Source of the DNA: Loktanella sp. D2R18
Lineage (GTDB): Bacteria > Pseudomonadota > Alphaproteobacteria > Rhodobacterales > Rhodobacteraceae
Assembly (NCBI RefSeq): GCF_003318235.1
Contig: NZ_QOCG01000002.1
Location: 1 to 64,000, forward strand
Direction: 5' to 3'
Length of the DNA stretch: 64,000 nt
Shown here: in pieces, positions 36,295-45,155 of the stretch
Layout: every line of letters starts with the position of its first letter
How positions within the stretch are numbered: the first letter of the stretch is position 1
The notes under the pieces: model-generated
Told to the model about the DNA's origin: nothing
The model's database searches: none
The model's input: the letters and a program-made list of their open reading frames with translations, nothing else
Made by a program: the position numbers and the translations under genes

Positions 36295-36576
36295 ATGATC
36301 CGCAGTGCAATTTCAATGACTTTTGCTTTGATGTTCGTCGCAAGTTGCGGCTTGTCGGGTGGCCGTACCTTTGTTGAGGGTACAGGAGATGATCTTCTGA
36401 AACTGCGGGCGGGGCCGGGGCTTGGGTTTAACATCATCGTCGGCCTGCCAGACGGCACAGCACTGAACCTGCATGAATGCGTCACCGAAGTCGGACAACG
36501 CTGGTGCCGGGTCTCGCTATCGGACGCGCCGCAAACTACGGGCTATGTGTCGGCGGATTATCTGTCGCGGAGTTGA
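36295..36576 (+). CDS. SH3-domain lipoprotein
   Basis: This 93-residue protein has a lipoprotein signal (FVASCGLSG, Cys about residue 18). The mature part is one bacterial SH3 domain: LLKLRAGPGLGFNIIVGLPD, then GQRWCRVSLSDAPQTTGYVS. Bacterial SH3 domains bind peptidoglycan or wall proteins. It stands alone and is convergent with no near neighbour on its strand. Confidence 0.85.
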   Translation: MIRSAISMTFALMFVASCGLSGGRTFVEGTGDDLLKLRAGPGLGFNIIVGLPDGTALNLHECVTEVGQRWCRVSLSDAPQTTGYVSADYLSRS

Positions 36577-36755
36577 TGAAGATAGGCAACGATTAGACTG
36601 GTCGCGATGCGTAAAATAACTTTTTGAGGCGGTTGGTATATACCTGCTTAGCGCACGAAATTGCCGTTCAAATTTGAATACTTTAATTGGCTAGTGTGGG
36701 GCAGAGACTATATACGAAGACGTCTCACGTGTAAGTTGAAACCGAACGATCCAAC

Positions 36756-37277
36756 ATGAGGGTTCAAGCGGTGCACCTAACAGAATTGAACTATCCAATT
36801 GCTATCCAAGGGCCTAACAGCGTGATGGGTGGCAAACATGCAGGGCTTTCAAGTCCCCGAAGGTGGCGAGGTAATGATTCTGGCTACTATCTAAGAGGCG
36901 AGTTCCAGGGTTCGATTATCTATTCCTCAGATGGCGGTAGGTTTGAAGTCGAAAAAATCTTCCTCAAACCTTTGACTTTAATCGATAAGTTAGTTTCGAC
37001 TGTTGCCCATGCTGGCCCGCTGTCGGATGAATGCAACGTTGAAATGGAACTCCAACAGACAGGCGAACTTTCATTGACTGAATTCTGCGAGACGGTTCGA
37101 GGCTTGGCGCTGCAAAACCCAAGCTGGTGGAAACGCCATTCCGATACAGCCGAAATTGAAGCAATGTTCGTTGGGTGCAATACGATTAAGGATGCCATCA
37201 ATGATATTGGTGTACTTGACGCCTCCCAAAAAATAAGGCCAAGAGGAAAGCCAACAAATGTGATTGACCAAAGATGA
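36756..37277 (+). CDS. ORFan of unknown function in an A+T-rich segment
   Basis: This 173-residue frame has protein-like composition (FEVEKIFLKPLTLIDKLVST, NPSWWKRHSDTAEIEAMFVG). I recognise no domain. Flanking DNA (36.6-36.8 kb) is richer in A+T than its neighbours. No good ribosome site precedes ATG 36756; an in-frame ATG at 36825 (MGGKHAG) is an alternative. The sequence could be a recent acquisition. Coding is likely but not certain. Confidence 0.5.
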   Translation: MRVQAVHLTELNYPIAIQGPNSVMGGKHAGLSSPRRWRGNDSGYYLRGEFQGSIIYSSDGGRFEVEKIFLKPLTLIDKLVSTVAHAGPLSDECNVEMELQQTGELSLTEFCETVRGLALQNPSWWKRHSDTAEIEAMFVGCNTIKDAINDIGVLDASQKIRPRGKPTNVIDQR

Positions 37278-37387
37278 GACTGATTGTTGCGGAAGGTTTG
37301 GGTTCAAACCGGACACATCAAGTGATTTAGGGCGATCAGGGGTTCACACGGCTTTGAAAGCCTACAGTATTCACGCCCCAAAACCGC

Positions 37388-37421
37388 AAAAGGCCCCGGC
37401 GTTTCCACCGGGGCCTTTGTT
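37388..37421. terminator. Terminator between the ORFan and pnp
   Basis: AAAGGCCCCGG, an 8-base loop and CCGGGGCCTTT form a perfect hairpin, followed by GTTATTT. It faces the end of pnp on the minus strand and the ORFan on the plus strand. Confidence 0.88.
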
Positions 37422-37439
37422 ATTTCAAAGCAGCGAAGA

Positions 37440-39566
37440 CTATTCTTCTGCGGGTGCTTCTTCTTTGCCAGTTTCTTGGTTCACCATTTTCATGGCCAAG
37501 CGTACTTTGCCGCGGTCATCAAAGCCCAAGAGCTTGACCCAGACTTCTTGACCTTCTTTGAGAACGTCTGAAGGGTGGTTCAGGCGGCGGTTTTCGATTT
37601 GGGACACGTGGACCAACCCGTCGCGTTTGCCAAAGAAATTCACGAATGCGCCAAAGTCGACAAGTTTCACAACTTTGCCTTTGTAGATCACGCCTTCTTC
37701 TGGCTCTGCCACGATGGAATGGATCATGTCGTAGGCTTTTTTGATCGCTTCGGCGTCGTTAGAGGCCAATTTGATGATACCCTCGTCGTTGATGTCGACT
37801 TTCGCGCCGGACGTTTCAACGATTTCACGAATGACCTTACCGCCAGAACCGATGACTTCACGAATCTTGTCGGTTGGGATTTGCATTGTCTCGATTTTCG
37901 GAGCGTGCACAGAGAATTCCTGCGCGCCTGTCAGGGCTTTGCCCATCTCACCAAGGATATGCAAACGACCGGCTTTCGCTTGGTCCAATGCTTTGGACAT
38001 GATGTCAGACGTGATGCCCGCAATCTTGATGTCCATTTGCAGTGACGTGATACCGTTTTCAGTACCCGCAACTTTAAAGTCCATGTCGCCAAGGTGATCT
38101 TCGTCACCCAAGATGTCAGACAAGATCGCGTAATCGCCATCGTCTTCCATGACCAGACCCATCGCAACACCAGCAACTGGCGCCTTAAGTGGTACGCCCG
38201 CGTCCATCATGGACAGTGACCCACCACAAACGGATGCCATTGAAGACGACCCGTTGGATTCAGTGATCTCTGAGACCAAGCGGATGGTGTATGGGAAATC
38301 AGTTGCCGCTGGCAGAACCGCCTGAAGCGCACGCCATGCCAGTTTACCGTGACCGATTTCACGACGACCCGGGCCAGACACACGACCAACTTCACCAACA
38401 GAATATGGTGGGAAGTTATAGTGCAGCATGAAGTTAGATTTATACATGCCAGTCAGCGAGTCGATCATTTGCTCGTCGTCGCCAGTGCCCAATGTGGTCA
38501 CAACCAGACCTTGGGTTTCGCCGCGTGTGAACAAGGCTGATCCGTGTGTTCGTGGCAAGATACCGGTTTCAGAAACGATTGGACGGATTGTATCCAGCGC
38601 ACGGCCATCGATCCGTTTGCCGTTTTTCACAACGTCACCGCGCAGAACATTAGATTCCAGCTTCTTCAGGGCTGCGCCCAAGTTGCCGTCTTCTTTTTGC
38701 TCGTCGGTCAGGGCGTCAATGATGGAGGCTTTTGCAGCAGCAACCGCACCTGTGCGCTCTTGCTTATCCGTGATCGCATAGGCCGCGCGCATTGCGTCTT
38801 CGCCAGCAGATTTCACAGCAGCAGACAGATCAGAGTAGTCATCTGGTTGGAAATCAAATGGCTCTTTCGCGCAATCTTCGGCCAGATCAATGATCAGGTC
38901 GATAACTGGCTGAATTTGCTCGTGTGCAAAGTTCACCGCGCCCAGCATTTCTGCTTCGGACAGTTCGTATGCTTCTGATTCAACCATCATCACGGCGTCT
39001 TTGGTGCCGGCAACAACAAGGTCCAAACGCTGCTCTGGGTTCAGACGCAGGTTGTGCATGTCGTCGATTTCTGGGTTCAGGATGTATTCACCATCTACGA
39101 AACCAACGCGACAAGCGCCAATTGGGCCACGGAACGGCGCGCCAGAAATGGTCAGCGCAGCAGAGGCTGCAATCATCGCAACCATGTCTGGGTCGTTGAT
39201 CATGTCATGTGACAGGACTGTACACATTACCAAAACTTCGTTTTTGAAGCCGGGAACGAACAGTGGGCGAATTGGACGGTCGATCAAGCGGGATGTCAGC
39301 GTCTCTTTTTCGGTTGGACGTGCTTCGCGCTTGAAAAAGCCGCCAGGTACTTTACCGGCGGCGTAGTATTTCTCTTGGTAGTGAACGGTCAGCGGAAAGA
39401 AATCCTGACCCGGTTTTTGGGCGCGTGCAAATGTCACGTTGGCCATAACGCTGGTTTCACCCAACGTGGCGATGACAGATCCGTCAGCCTGACGGGCAAC
39501 TTTGCCCGTTTCGAGTGTGAGCGTATCCTGCCCCCACTGCATTGATTTTTTTACTTCGTTAAACAT
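37440..39566 (-). CDS. pnp: Polyribonucleotide nucleotidyltransferase (PNPase)
   Basis: This 708-residue 3'-5' phosphorolytic exoribonuclease has two RNase PH domains (residues about 10-210 and 310-540; [37 protein letters not shown]), a KH domain ([15 protein letters not shown]) and an S1 domain ([20 protein letters not shown]). The C terminus is acidic. ATG 39566 is preferred over 39569 by the family N terminus (MFNEVKKS) and AGGA spacing. In this group pnp normally follows rpsO; here a chemoreceptor gene on the opposite strand separates them. The leader carries hairpins that could mediate autoregulation, as in E. coli. Confidence 0.97.
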   Translation of the reverse strand: MFNEVKKSMQWGQDTLTLETGKVARQADGSVIATLGETSVMANVTFARAQKPGQDFFPLTVHYQEKYYAAGKVPGGFFKREARPTEKETLTSRLIDRPIRPLFVPGFKNEVLVMCTVLSHDMINDPDMVAMIAASAALTISGAPFRGPIGACRVGFVDGEYILNPEIDDMHNLRLNPEQRLDLVVAGTKDAVMMVESEAYELSEAEMLGAVNFAHEQIQPVIDLIIDLAEDCAKEPFDFQPDDYSDLSAAVKSAGEDAMRAAYAITDKQERTGAVAAAKASIIDALTDEQKEDGNLGAALKKLESNVLRGDVVKNGKRIDGRALDTIRPIVSETGILPRTHGSALFTRGETQGLVVTTLGTGDDEQMIDSLTGMYKSNFMLHYNFPPYSVGEVGRVSGPGRREIGHGKLAWRALQAVLPAATDFPYTIRLVSEITESNGSSSMASVCGGSLSMMDAGVPLKAPVAGVAMGLVMEDDGDYAILSDILGDEDHLGDMDFKVAGTENGITSLQMDIKIAGITSDIMSKALDQAKAGRLHILGEMGKALTGAQEFSVHAPKIETMQIPTDKIREVIGSGGKVIREIVETSGAKVDINDEGIIKLASNDAEAIKKAYDMIHSIVAEPEEGVIYKGKVVKLVDFGAFVNFFGKRDGLVHVSQIENRRLNHPSDVLKEGQEVWVKLLGFDDRGKVRLAMKMVNQETGKEEAPAEE

Positions 39567-39929
39567 CATGTTTTCCTAGTCGGGCCGAAGCCCATTTTGC
39601 GTAGGGGGCGTATTCCCCCTCATTCCGGTATCTTCTTTGGCAGGCGCTGGAATGCGGGCGCCGGACAGATTGGCTGGCCATAGCTGAATTTTAGCCATTT
39701 GAAAAGAGTATCCACTCACGCCTAGGCCGCGATGGCCTACGACCCATAGTTGCAACCAAGAAGTGCGTGACGCGGTGCTCCAACGATTTTTGGCGCTACT
39801 TAATCAATTCTAAGGAACCTTCACCTAATTATCTTGCCCAGCGCATTGGTCGCATGGCTGAAATCAGTTGGAGAGTAGAGCATGTAGGAAGTTTGGAACG
39901 GGAAAAATCGCCGCAATGGTTGGCGCAGA
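39567..39929. promoter_or_regulatory. Intergenic region with pnp leader hairpins and chemoreceptor upstream region
   Basis: In the minus-strand leader of pnp, GGGC-TTCG-GCCC (39582-39593) is an ideal tetraloop hairpin about 16 bp before the start, and AGGGGG-AATACG-CCCCCT (39603-39620) is a second hairpin. E. coli PNPase regulates its own leader through a processed hairpin; a similar role here is inference. The remainder is upstream of the chemoreceptor; no convincing promoter pair was assigned, and a plus-strand frame at 39767-40033 overlapping the receptor start has no coding support. Confidence 0.55.
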
Positions 39930-42166
39930 ATGAAAATACGTCACAAATTTCCGATTCTTGTGGCCGTGCCCACCCTGGCCTTGATGGTTGCATTTTCGTT
40001 GTTGTCGTTTGCCACAGCACGAAGCGAGCTTAACGCTCAGCGCGAACTTGGTTTTACGAATTTGCTAGATGAGAAATCAAACCAGCTCACGGTCTGGTTT
40101 TCGGCAGTGAACGTAGATCTTAGGGTCCTTGCTGATAACCACGCAACATTCGATGCGTTAAAGGGGTTTCATAGCGGTTGGGAAGCCTTTGATGGAACCG
40201 CACAAGAAACGCTTCAGCAGCTCTACGTTTTTAACAACCCATACCCGGCGGGCGAAAAAGATCAATTGAGAGATGCTGCTGACGGATCCGCATGGTCGGA
40301 AACGCATGCAGAGTTTCATGAGACATTTCATAGTTTTCAACACGAACGTGAATACTACGATGTGTTTCTTTTCGATTTAGAAGGGAACCTCGTCTACTCC
40401 GTGTTTAAAGAGCTGGATTTTGCGACGAACTTCCGGTCTGGTGAATATTCCAACAGTGATCTTGGCGCGGCCTTTCAAAAAGCCACGTCCATGCCGCATG
40501 GCGAAGTGTATGTCACCGATTTTGCTGCATATGCACCGAGCAATGAGGCCCCGGCGAAATTTGTGGCAGCCCCGGTATTTGACACTGATGGTACGCGCTT
40601 GGGAGTTGTGGCCCTGCAATTACCTGCCGATAAAATTGGACATATTATCTCAGACAGCGAGGTATTGGGTGAAACGGGGCAGATTTATGCTGTAGGCGAA
40701 GATGGGACCGCGCGCTCCAGTTCGACGCGACCTGGCGGGCATGGAATTCTAGACGCACTGCCTGCGCTTCCTCAGATTGAAGCTGCGCAATACAGCGAAG
40801 AAACAATGATGGCAGGGGTGACTGGCCTATCGGGTGAACCGGTTATTGCCTATACAAAGGTGTTCGATGCTTTTGGAAAAGAATGGCACTTGATTTTAGA
40901 GCAAGACCTGACCGAAGCGAACGCTGCCACCCGCCATTTGATGTCACTTGTACTCCTTCAAACGGTGATCGTGCTAGCTATTGTCGCAGCCCTTGCATTC
41001 TGGATCGCAAGCAAGCTGACAAGCCGAATTGTCGCCTTGTCTGATAGCGTAACGACCTTGTCCGGTGGTGATTTAGAAAGCATTGTTGCAGAGACAAAAA
41101 CTGGCGACGAACTGGGGGATATTGCGCGCGCGTTGGAACGCTTTAAGAGTGAACTGGCGGCGGGGAAGGATGCAATTTCTGAACGTCAAAAGAGCGTTGA
41201 GACTCAGGCAGAAGTTATGCAAAAACTTGGTGAAGCGCTGGCGCGTTTGGCCGAAGGAAGGCTTGATTGCAATCTACGAGAGCGTTTCCCGACTGAATAT
41301 GAAGAACTGCGAGCAAATTTTAATAACACTGTCCGATCTTTGAGCGGAATAGTTGGGAACCTGCAAGACAACGCCCAACAAATTGATAGTGATGCGCAAA
41401 GGCTCAATGATAATACTGTCAGCCTCTCGCAACGAACCGAAAACCAAACAGCAACGCTAGAAGAGACTGCAGCCGCGATGCATGAAATTAACACTAGCGT
41501 GAAAGCCACAGCTACTGGCGCCCGTGATATTACGAGTGCGATTGACGGTACACGTGCGCAAGCAGAACGTGGTGAGAATGTGCGCCGCGAAGCTGTCAGT
41601 GCGATGAAAACGATCGAAGAATCATCGGAACAAATCGGCCATATCGTGCAGCTGATGGATGATATCGCATTCCAGACCAACCTATGGGGCTCAATGCAGG
41701 TGTAGAAGCCGCGCGGGCAGGGGACGCGGGCCTTGGATTTGCGGTTGTTGCATCCGAGGTTCGGGCATTGGCGCAGCGTTCATCCGACGGTGCGTCAGAA
41801 ATTCGAAGACTGATCGTTGGGTCAAACGACAATATCGCCATTGGTGTTGGTTTGGTATCTGATATGGGCGCGGCCATTGAAGAGGTTCTTTCAGGCGTTA
41901 ACGAGGTCTCAGCGCAGATCAAAGAAATCGCGAGCGGTGCAGAAGAGCAATCAACAGGCCTGTCTGAGATCAACTCTGGCATCGTTGTGTTGGATCGCGT
42001 GACACAGCAAAACGCAGCAATGGTTGATGAAAGCGCAACGTCATCGCTTGAGTTGCGTCAAAAAGCCGGAGAGATGAAGGAACTTGCAGGCCACTTTAGT
42101 AGCGGGGAGGGCGACGATAGAGGGTCAGATCGGCTACCGAGCACGCCATTTGCACAAGCGAGCTAG
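39930..42166 (+). pseudogene. Methyl-accepting chemotaxis protein with a single-base frameshift in the conserved signalling tip
   Basis: The gene would encode about 745 residues: TM1 (about 11-33), a long periplasmic sensor domain, TM2 (about 335-358), a HAMP domain, a second HAMP-like segment (EALARLAEGRLDCNLRERF), then the coiled-coil signalling domain. The frame from 39930 runs to a TAG at 41703-41705, ending TNLWGSMQV; the other frame carries on from 41684 with [20 protein letters not shown] through 42166. Adding one T in CTATGGGG (CTATTGGGG) restores [16 protein letters not shown], the near-universal hairpin tip that binds CheA and CheW. As sequenced the receptor would lack its tip and second helix. 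This may be a true mutation or a sequencing error beside GGGG. It sits opposite to rpsO and pnp. Confidence 0.85.
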
Positions 42167-42196
42167 TTTTGTAGGCATTGTGATAGCAGTGACAAA

Positions 42197-42228
42197 AAAA
42201 CGCCCGTCATTCAGACGGGCGTTTTAAA
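42197..42228. terminator. Bidirectional terminator between chemoreceptor and rpsO
   Basis: AAAACGCCCGTC, a 5-base loop and GACGGGCGTTTT form a perfect hairpin with A and T runs on both sides. Confidence 0.9.
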
Positions 42229-42278
42229 TGATCTATCAAATTATTGGGAATGGGCGCATAGCCCATTGTCCAAAAACC

Positions 42279-42548
42279 TTAGCGGCGTAGGCCCAGACGT
42301 TCGATCAAAGATTGATAACGTGCGACGTCTTTGGCTTTGGTGTAGTCCAAAAGCTTACGACGTAATGCAACCATCTTGAGCAGGCCGCGACGACCGTGGT
42401 TGTCTTTTTTGTGGGTCTTGAAATGCTCTGTCAGCGTCGCGATGCGCGATGACAAGATAGCAATCTGTACTTCGGGCGAACCAGTGTCGCCTTCTTTGAT
42501 TGCGAACTCTTTCATGATCCGAGCTTTGTCTTCAGCAGTAATCGACAT
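42279..42548 (-). CDS. rpsO: 30S ribosomal protein S15
   Basis: This 89-residue protein is a full-length S15, which binds 16S rRNA helices early in 30S assembly. Typical parts: [40 protein letters not shown] and a final [16 protein letters not shown] precedes ATG 42548 by 7 bp. In most bacteria rpsO is next to truB and pnp; here foreign-looking genes interpose on both sides. Confidence 0.98.
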   Translation of the reverse strand: MSITAEDKARIMKEFAIKEGDTGSPEVQIAILSSRIATLTEHFKTHKKDNHGRRGLLKMVALRRKLLDYTKAKDVARYQSLIERLGLRR

Positions 42549-42682
42549 CGGGGTCTCCTTGTGAAAAAGGGTGAATGGCGCGATCCGGGATGTCGTCCAG
42601 AAAGGCCCTTGGAGGTGTCCGGCAAGCGATTCCTTGCACGGATGGCTGCGTTTAAGAGAATTTCACCAAAAATAAAAGAGCT

Positions 42683-43564
42683 TTATTCAGCAACCAACAC
42701 TACGTCCGATAAATCAAGGTCGGAGACGTTTGCCAACGTCGCTACAGCCACCCCATCAGCTAAGAGAACCAAGCCGCCATCTGACATAGCTGTGCTCAGG
42801 GTCGGTGGCGTGCCGGAATAGTTGACTTCAAGACTGTCTTCGCTGGGGCTAAAATCTTCGATAATAGCGTCACTCGCTAAGTGTAACAAAAACCGATCTG
42901 CTCCTGTGCCACCATTGAGCACGTCATTTATACCGCCAGACAAAACGTCGTCACCCGCGCCGCCATTCAGAAAATCGCGGGTTTGGTCGGCGCTGTCGTC
43001 AATGATGTCATCACCCGATCCACCATGCAGCGTGTCCGCACCATTCCCCCCAATCAAGACGTCATCACCTAATGAACCCAGCAGCATGTCGTTGCCGTCT
43101 CCTCCTATAAGCTGGTCATCGCCGCCGCCACCGTTCAAATTATCATCCCCGGCTTGTCCTATAAGCACATCGTCCCCGATGTGTCCAAACAGGTTATCGC
43201 GACCTTCACCGCCGTCCAACTGATCATCACCCGCGCCGCCATGCAGTTCATCATCGCCAGCATTGCCAAAGAGAGTGTCGGCGCCACCTTCACCGTCGAT
43301 GTAGTCATCGCCGTGACCGCCAAACACGCTGTCATCGGCATCGCCAGAAAACAGAACCATGTCTTCGTCCATCGTGTCGACCAAATCGCCTATGGTGAGC
43401 ACTTCATCTTCGTCGCCGGGATCATCCTCGGACGCCGTGTTGGCGGGCTCTGCGTCTGTTTCATCATCGCCGTCGATCAGCATGATCGCGGACATAGTGA
43501 CACCCAGAATTCCTAGCATAGCTAACATAGCGCACCTGCTCATTACCTGAGTCGACTGACTCAT
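42683..43564 (-). CDS. Membrane-anchored RTX/hemolysin-type calcium-binding repeat protein
   Basis: This 293-residue protein has an N-terminal hydrophobic helix (MLAMLGILGVTMSAIMLIDG), an acidic linker (DDETDAEPANTASEDDPGDE) and from about residue 75 at least ten nonapeptide units of the form GGxGxDxLx (e.g. GGAGDDQLDG, GGGGDDQLIG, GGNGADTLHG). It ends with a strand-rich about 70 residues (SLEVNYSGTPP). RTX repeats bind calcium and are usually found in type I-secreted proteins, but there is no type I exporter nearby and the N-terminal helix suggests a tether. Start is uncertain: ATG 43564 has no clear site, and ATG 43528 follows GCAGGTG. The gene lies between rpsO and DUF1643 genes. Confidence 0.82.
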   Translation of the reverse strand: MSQSTQVMSRCAMLAMLGILGVTMSAIMLIDGDDETDAEPANTASEDDPGDEDEVLTIGDLVDTMDEDMVLFSGDADDSVFGGHGDDYIDGEGGADTLFGNAGDDELHGGAGDDQLDGGEGRDNLFGHIGDDVLIGQAGDDNLNGGGGDDQLIGGDGNDMLLGSLGDDVLIGGNGADTLHGGSGDDIIDDSADQTRDFLNGGAGDDVLSGGINDVLNGGTGADRFLLHLASDAIIEDFSPSEDSLEVNYSGTPPTLSTAMSDGGLVLLADGVAVATLANVSDLDLSDVVLVAE

Positions 43565-43620
43565 GATGTGTCAGACTAGCACGAACAAAGGCGGAACGCG
43601 TCAGAAATCGAACCGATTGG

Positions 43621-44130
43621 TTAACGCGACCAGCACTCTGGCAACTGTGTGTAGCGAATATAAAGCGGGTGTTTTGGGTGGCCATCTTTGGTCAGGCCCA
43701 AATTGGATATCGGTTTGCCGGTTTCCCAAAGCAGTTCTGCAACAGCGGGGCCACGGTTCAAATGCGCGCCATGGGTGCCCCAGGCGGCGACGATTTGATC
43801 CGCCCAATCGACGGCATCCAGCAGGGATTGATCGTTATCGGGGCCAATTGGATCAGCGGCTTTGCGCATCAGCTGTGGGTTGGTTTCGCGCCATGCAAAG
43901 ATGTTTACCACCCGAAACGCTCCATACCCCAAGGCGCGGGCACGCCGCTCGCACCGTTCTACTGTGGGGTCGTTTCGGATTTCTGTCGCCTTCGAGGGGT
44001 TCAGCATGACGAATAGAACGCGCGGGTTTTCGGGCTCCCAGCTACGGGTCAGCGCATAGCGATAGCTTTCGCAGTCGGAATAGACCGCGGATGACTGCGT
44101 CTCGCCTTGGGTGTGTTTGCGTATGATCAT
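43621..44130 (-). CDS. DUF1643 protein
   Basis: This 169-residue protein matches DUF1643 (LFVMLNPSKATEIRNDPTVE, then RCERRARALGYGAFRVVNIF and NRGPAVAELLWETGKPI). The family lacks a confirmed function but has a fold and motif suggesting a nucleotide or nucleobase-processing enzyme. No signal is seen. It starts 33 bp after truB, with the palindrome at 44142-44167 in the gap; ATG 44130 has no strong ribosome site. Confidence 0.88.
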   Translation of the reverse strand: MIIRKHTQGETQSSAVYSDCESYRYALTRSWEPENPRVLFVMLNPSKATEIRNDPTVERCERRARALGYGAFRVVNIFAWRETNPQLMRKAADPIGPDNDQSLLDAVDWADQIVAAWGTHGAHLNRGPAVAELLWETGKPISNLGLTKDGHPKHPLYIRYTQLPECWSR

Positions 44131-44141
44131 AATGCAGCGGC

Positions 44142-44167
44142 GTAGGGTGGATCTTGATCCACCTTAC
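44142..44167. repeat. REP-like palindrome, copy 1
   Basis: GGTGGATC-TT-GATCCACC (44146-44163) is a perfect 8-bp inverted repeat, with GTAG on one side and TTAC on the other. Read on the minus strand it is GTAAGGTGGATC, AA, GATCCACCCTAC and contains the TAA of truB (44164-44166). A similar element lies at 50159-50180. Confidence 0.6.
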
Positions 44168-45069
44168 GTGACAAAAACCCGGGTTGGCTGGATTTCACCA
44201 CCGCGATAAGTGCCGACAGCGATGGCTTTGCCTTCGAACGAAGCCCAAACCTCTTCACCAAATTCAACACCTGACGCGATGACAGAAGCCGGGTTGCCGT
44301 TGCGCAGTTTTGCGACGCTTTCGGCAAGGCAGCGGACCTCTGGCAGATCTTCAAGCCCAATTTCAAGTGGCTGAAGAAACGCGTCGAGCGCGGGCGTTTT
44401 CGCCAGCGCATCGACCTGATCCAAGGTGACACCATCTGTAGCTTGGAAGGGGCCAGACCAAATTCGGCGCAGCGATTTGATATGTGCTTTGCAGCCCAAG
44501 GCCTCGCCTAAATCGCGGGCGATGGATCGCACATAGCCGCCTTTGCCGCAGGTCATTTCAAGCACGACATGATCCGCGTCGGGGCGGTCGAGTAGCAAGA
44601 GTTCTTCGACCCAAAGCGGCCGCGCCGCGAGCGTCATTTCTTCGCCCTCACGCGCCTTTTTATAGGCCCGCTCACCGTCAACTTTCACGGCTGAAAACTG
44701 TGGCGGCACTTGCATGATATCGCCAATAAATGCGCCAAGTGCCGCTTTGATCGTTTCGTCATCGGGGCGGTCATCGCTGGTGGCGATCACTTCGCCTTCG
44801 GCGTCGTCAGTATTCGTTGCCTGACCTAGGCGCACGACGAAGGTATAGGCTTTGAGAGCATCCGTGATGTAGGGCACGGTTTTTGTTGCTTCGCCCAATG
44901 CGACGGCCAAAACGCCTGTCGCTTCGGGGTCTAGCGTGCCTGCGTGCCCGGCCTTCTTGGCATCAAGCGCCCAGCGGACCTTGTTCACCACAGCGGTAGA
45001 AGTCAGCCCGGCAGGCTTATCCACTACGAGCCAGCCAGAAATATCGCGTCCCTTGCGTCTGCGCGCCAT
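44164..45069 (-). CDS. truB: tRNA pseudouridine-55 synthase
   Basis: This 301-residue protein makes pseudouridine 55 in the T loop of tRNAs. [20 protein letters not shown] and the catalytic [20 protein letters not shown] (with the Asp) are near the N terminus; [37 protein letters not shown] and [12 protein letters not shown] follow, with a short C-terminal PUA-like part. ATG 45069 is chosen for AAAGGA 7 bp upstream; a TTG at 45075 is in frame. It would normally be followed by rpsO. Confidence 0.97.
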   Translation of the reverse strand: MARRRKGRDISGWLVVDKPAGLTSTAVVNKVRWALDAKKAGHAGTLDPEATGVLAVALGEATKTVPYITDALKAYTFVVRLGQATNTDDAEGEVIATSDDRPDDETIKAALGAFIGDIMQVPPQFSAVKVDGERAYKKAREGEEMTLAARPLWVEELLLLDRPDADHVVLEMTCGKGGYVRSIARDLGEALGCKAHIKSLRRIWSGPFQATDGVTLDQVDALAKTPALDAFLQPLEIGLEDLPEVRCLAESVAKLRNGNPASVIASGVEFGEEVWASFEGKAIAVGTYRGGEIQPTRVFVT

Positions 45070-45155
45070 CGTCAATTCCTTTGTCAGATTGCGCGCTAGC
45101 TAGTGTGCGTGCGTGCGGGGGTCAAGCGCTGGCGCTTCTGGGCGTCCTTGCAGTC

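Noticed and set aside
37296-37320. tRNA-like T-arm (GGTTTGGGTTCAAACC)
   Set aside because: The stem does not pair in the register needed for a T loop and no other cloverleaf arms are present.
39767-40033. 88-residue open frame overlapping the chemoreceptor start
   Set aside because: No ribosome site or recognisable protein features, and it overlaps the well-supported receptor N terminus in another frame.
42900-43330. Apparent DNA tandem repeat
   Set aside because: The periodicity comes from the coding of RTX nonapeptides; codons vary among units, so it is a protein repeat and not a satellite or CRISPR.
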